Of a stretch of 32,140 nucleotides of DNA, positions 31,921 to 32,140 are shown piece after piece. The DNA comes from Chitinivibrionales bacterium (GTDB lineage: Bacteria > Fibrobacterota > Chitinivibrionia > Chitinivibrionales > WJKA01), in assembly GCA_014728215.1 (NCBI GenBank), contig WJLZ01000207.1, positions 1-32,140 of the forward strand, in the 5' to 3' direction. Every line of letters begins with the position of its first letter. The stretch's first letter is position 1. The notes beneath the pieces were generated by a model. It worked only from the letters and a program-made list of their open reading frames with translations, searched no databases and was not told the origin of the DNA. Position numbers and translations under genes: made by a program.

Positions 31921-32140
31921 TTACTCCCCGAACTCCCGCTTCAGTCCCTCAAGTTCCCACTTATACAAGCCCATACCATCACTCACAACAAAACTGAGCG
32001 GCCTGGTAATCCACGCAGTGGATGTCGGGCGGGCACTCTCTCGCATTACCCGGCCAAGCACCTTCGGCTTGCCCAGAGGAACCGAATAATCGCCGTCAAC
32101 CGGCATGGCGATAAATGTGGGGTTCGGCGCCCGCTGAATA
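31921..32140 (-). CDS. C-terminal end of an unidentified protein (cut by window edge)
   Basis: The minus-strand frame is open from the window end to a TAA at 31921-31923, at least 72 residues. The sequence reads through the first internal Met without a break (IQRAPNPTFIAMPVDGDYSV), so that Met is probably not the start. The stretch VLGRVMRESARPTSTAWITRPLSFVVSDGMGLYKWELEGLKREFGE is well composed and ends in a charged helix. I cannot name the family from this fragment. It may be part of a secreted or sugar-active enzyme, which is only a guess. Confidence 0.65.
   Translation of the reverse strand, partial: IQRAPNPTFIAMPVDGDYSVPLGKPKVLGRVMRESARPTSTAWITRPLSFVVSDGMGLYKWELEGLKREFGE

Overview
The window reads as a chromosomal segment of a Gram-negative, heterotrophic bacterium. 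At least eight predicted proteins carry lipoprotein or export signals, one looks like an outer-membrane beta-barrel lipoprotein, and three secreted proteins end in a short beta-rich tail resembling the C-terminal sorting domains of Bacteroidota and Fibrobacterota. Together with the secreted Ig-like, beta-helix and carbohydrate-binding-like domains, this points to a Fibrobacterota/Chitinispirillia-type or related lineage. That placement is inference: there is no rRNA, tRNA or ribosomal protein here to test it. I see no CRISPR array, prophage, or intact insertion sequence.

Layout. 127-3265 (+) is one large secreted multidomain protein broken by an in-frame TAG and a one-base insertion. 3283-5810 (-) is a compact operon (GTG-started lipoprotein, small conserved-looking protein, STAS protein, second lipoprotein, membrane TPR protein) behind a good sigma70-type promoter. 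5884-7916 (-) is an overlapping corA-mscS pair for Mg2+ transport and osmotic release. 8394-9461 (+) is an aldose 1-epimerase preceded by a 477-base, hairpin-rich gap. 9877-12026 (+) holds a tiny lipoprotein, a FlaG-like small protein and a long, divergent transaldolase. 12076-15092 (-) is an overlapping pair of a DUF255 thioredoxin-fold protein and a conserved exported protein. 15220-17036 holds a DUF1573 protein and small lipoproteins, followed by a 33-codon ORF, a GU-rich stem and a strong terminator that may form an independent small transcript.

17442-22317 is an envelope/secretion region: two divergent secreted proteins with C-terminal sorting-like tails, a barrel-like lipoprotein and an exported PHP-family phosphoesterase. 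22549-26300 (+) is a five-gene signalling operon behind a perfect TTGACA-N17-TATAAT promoter: CheY-like receiver, MerR/excisionase-type HTH fused to a receiver, a short HD-GYP-associated protein, an HDOD protein and a GAF sensor histidine kinase. 26493-28557 (+) carries a truncated Rho-N-like small protein and three exported proteins. 28710-30747 is a divergent sugar isomerase/AraC regulator pair.

The right end (30748-32140) has accessory character: a RelE/YafQ-like toxin-antitoxin pair lies between two identical copies of a 12-base motif, next to a 163-base MITE-like element with 19-base terminal inverted repeats, and then the 3' end of a gene that leaves the window. No single clear, undescribed system stands out. 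The best leads are the small transcript at 17189-17362, the HTH-receiver operon with its nearby palindrome, and the right-end repeats.
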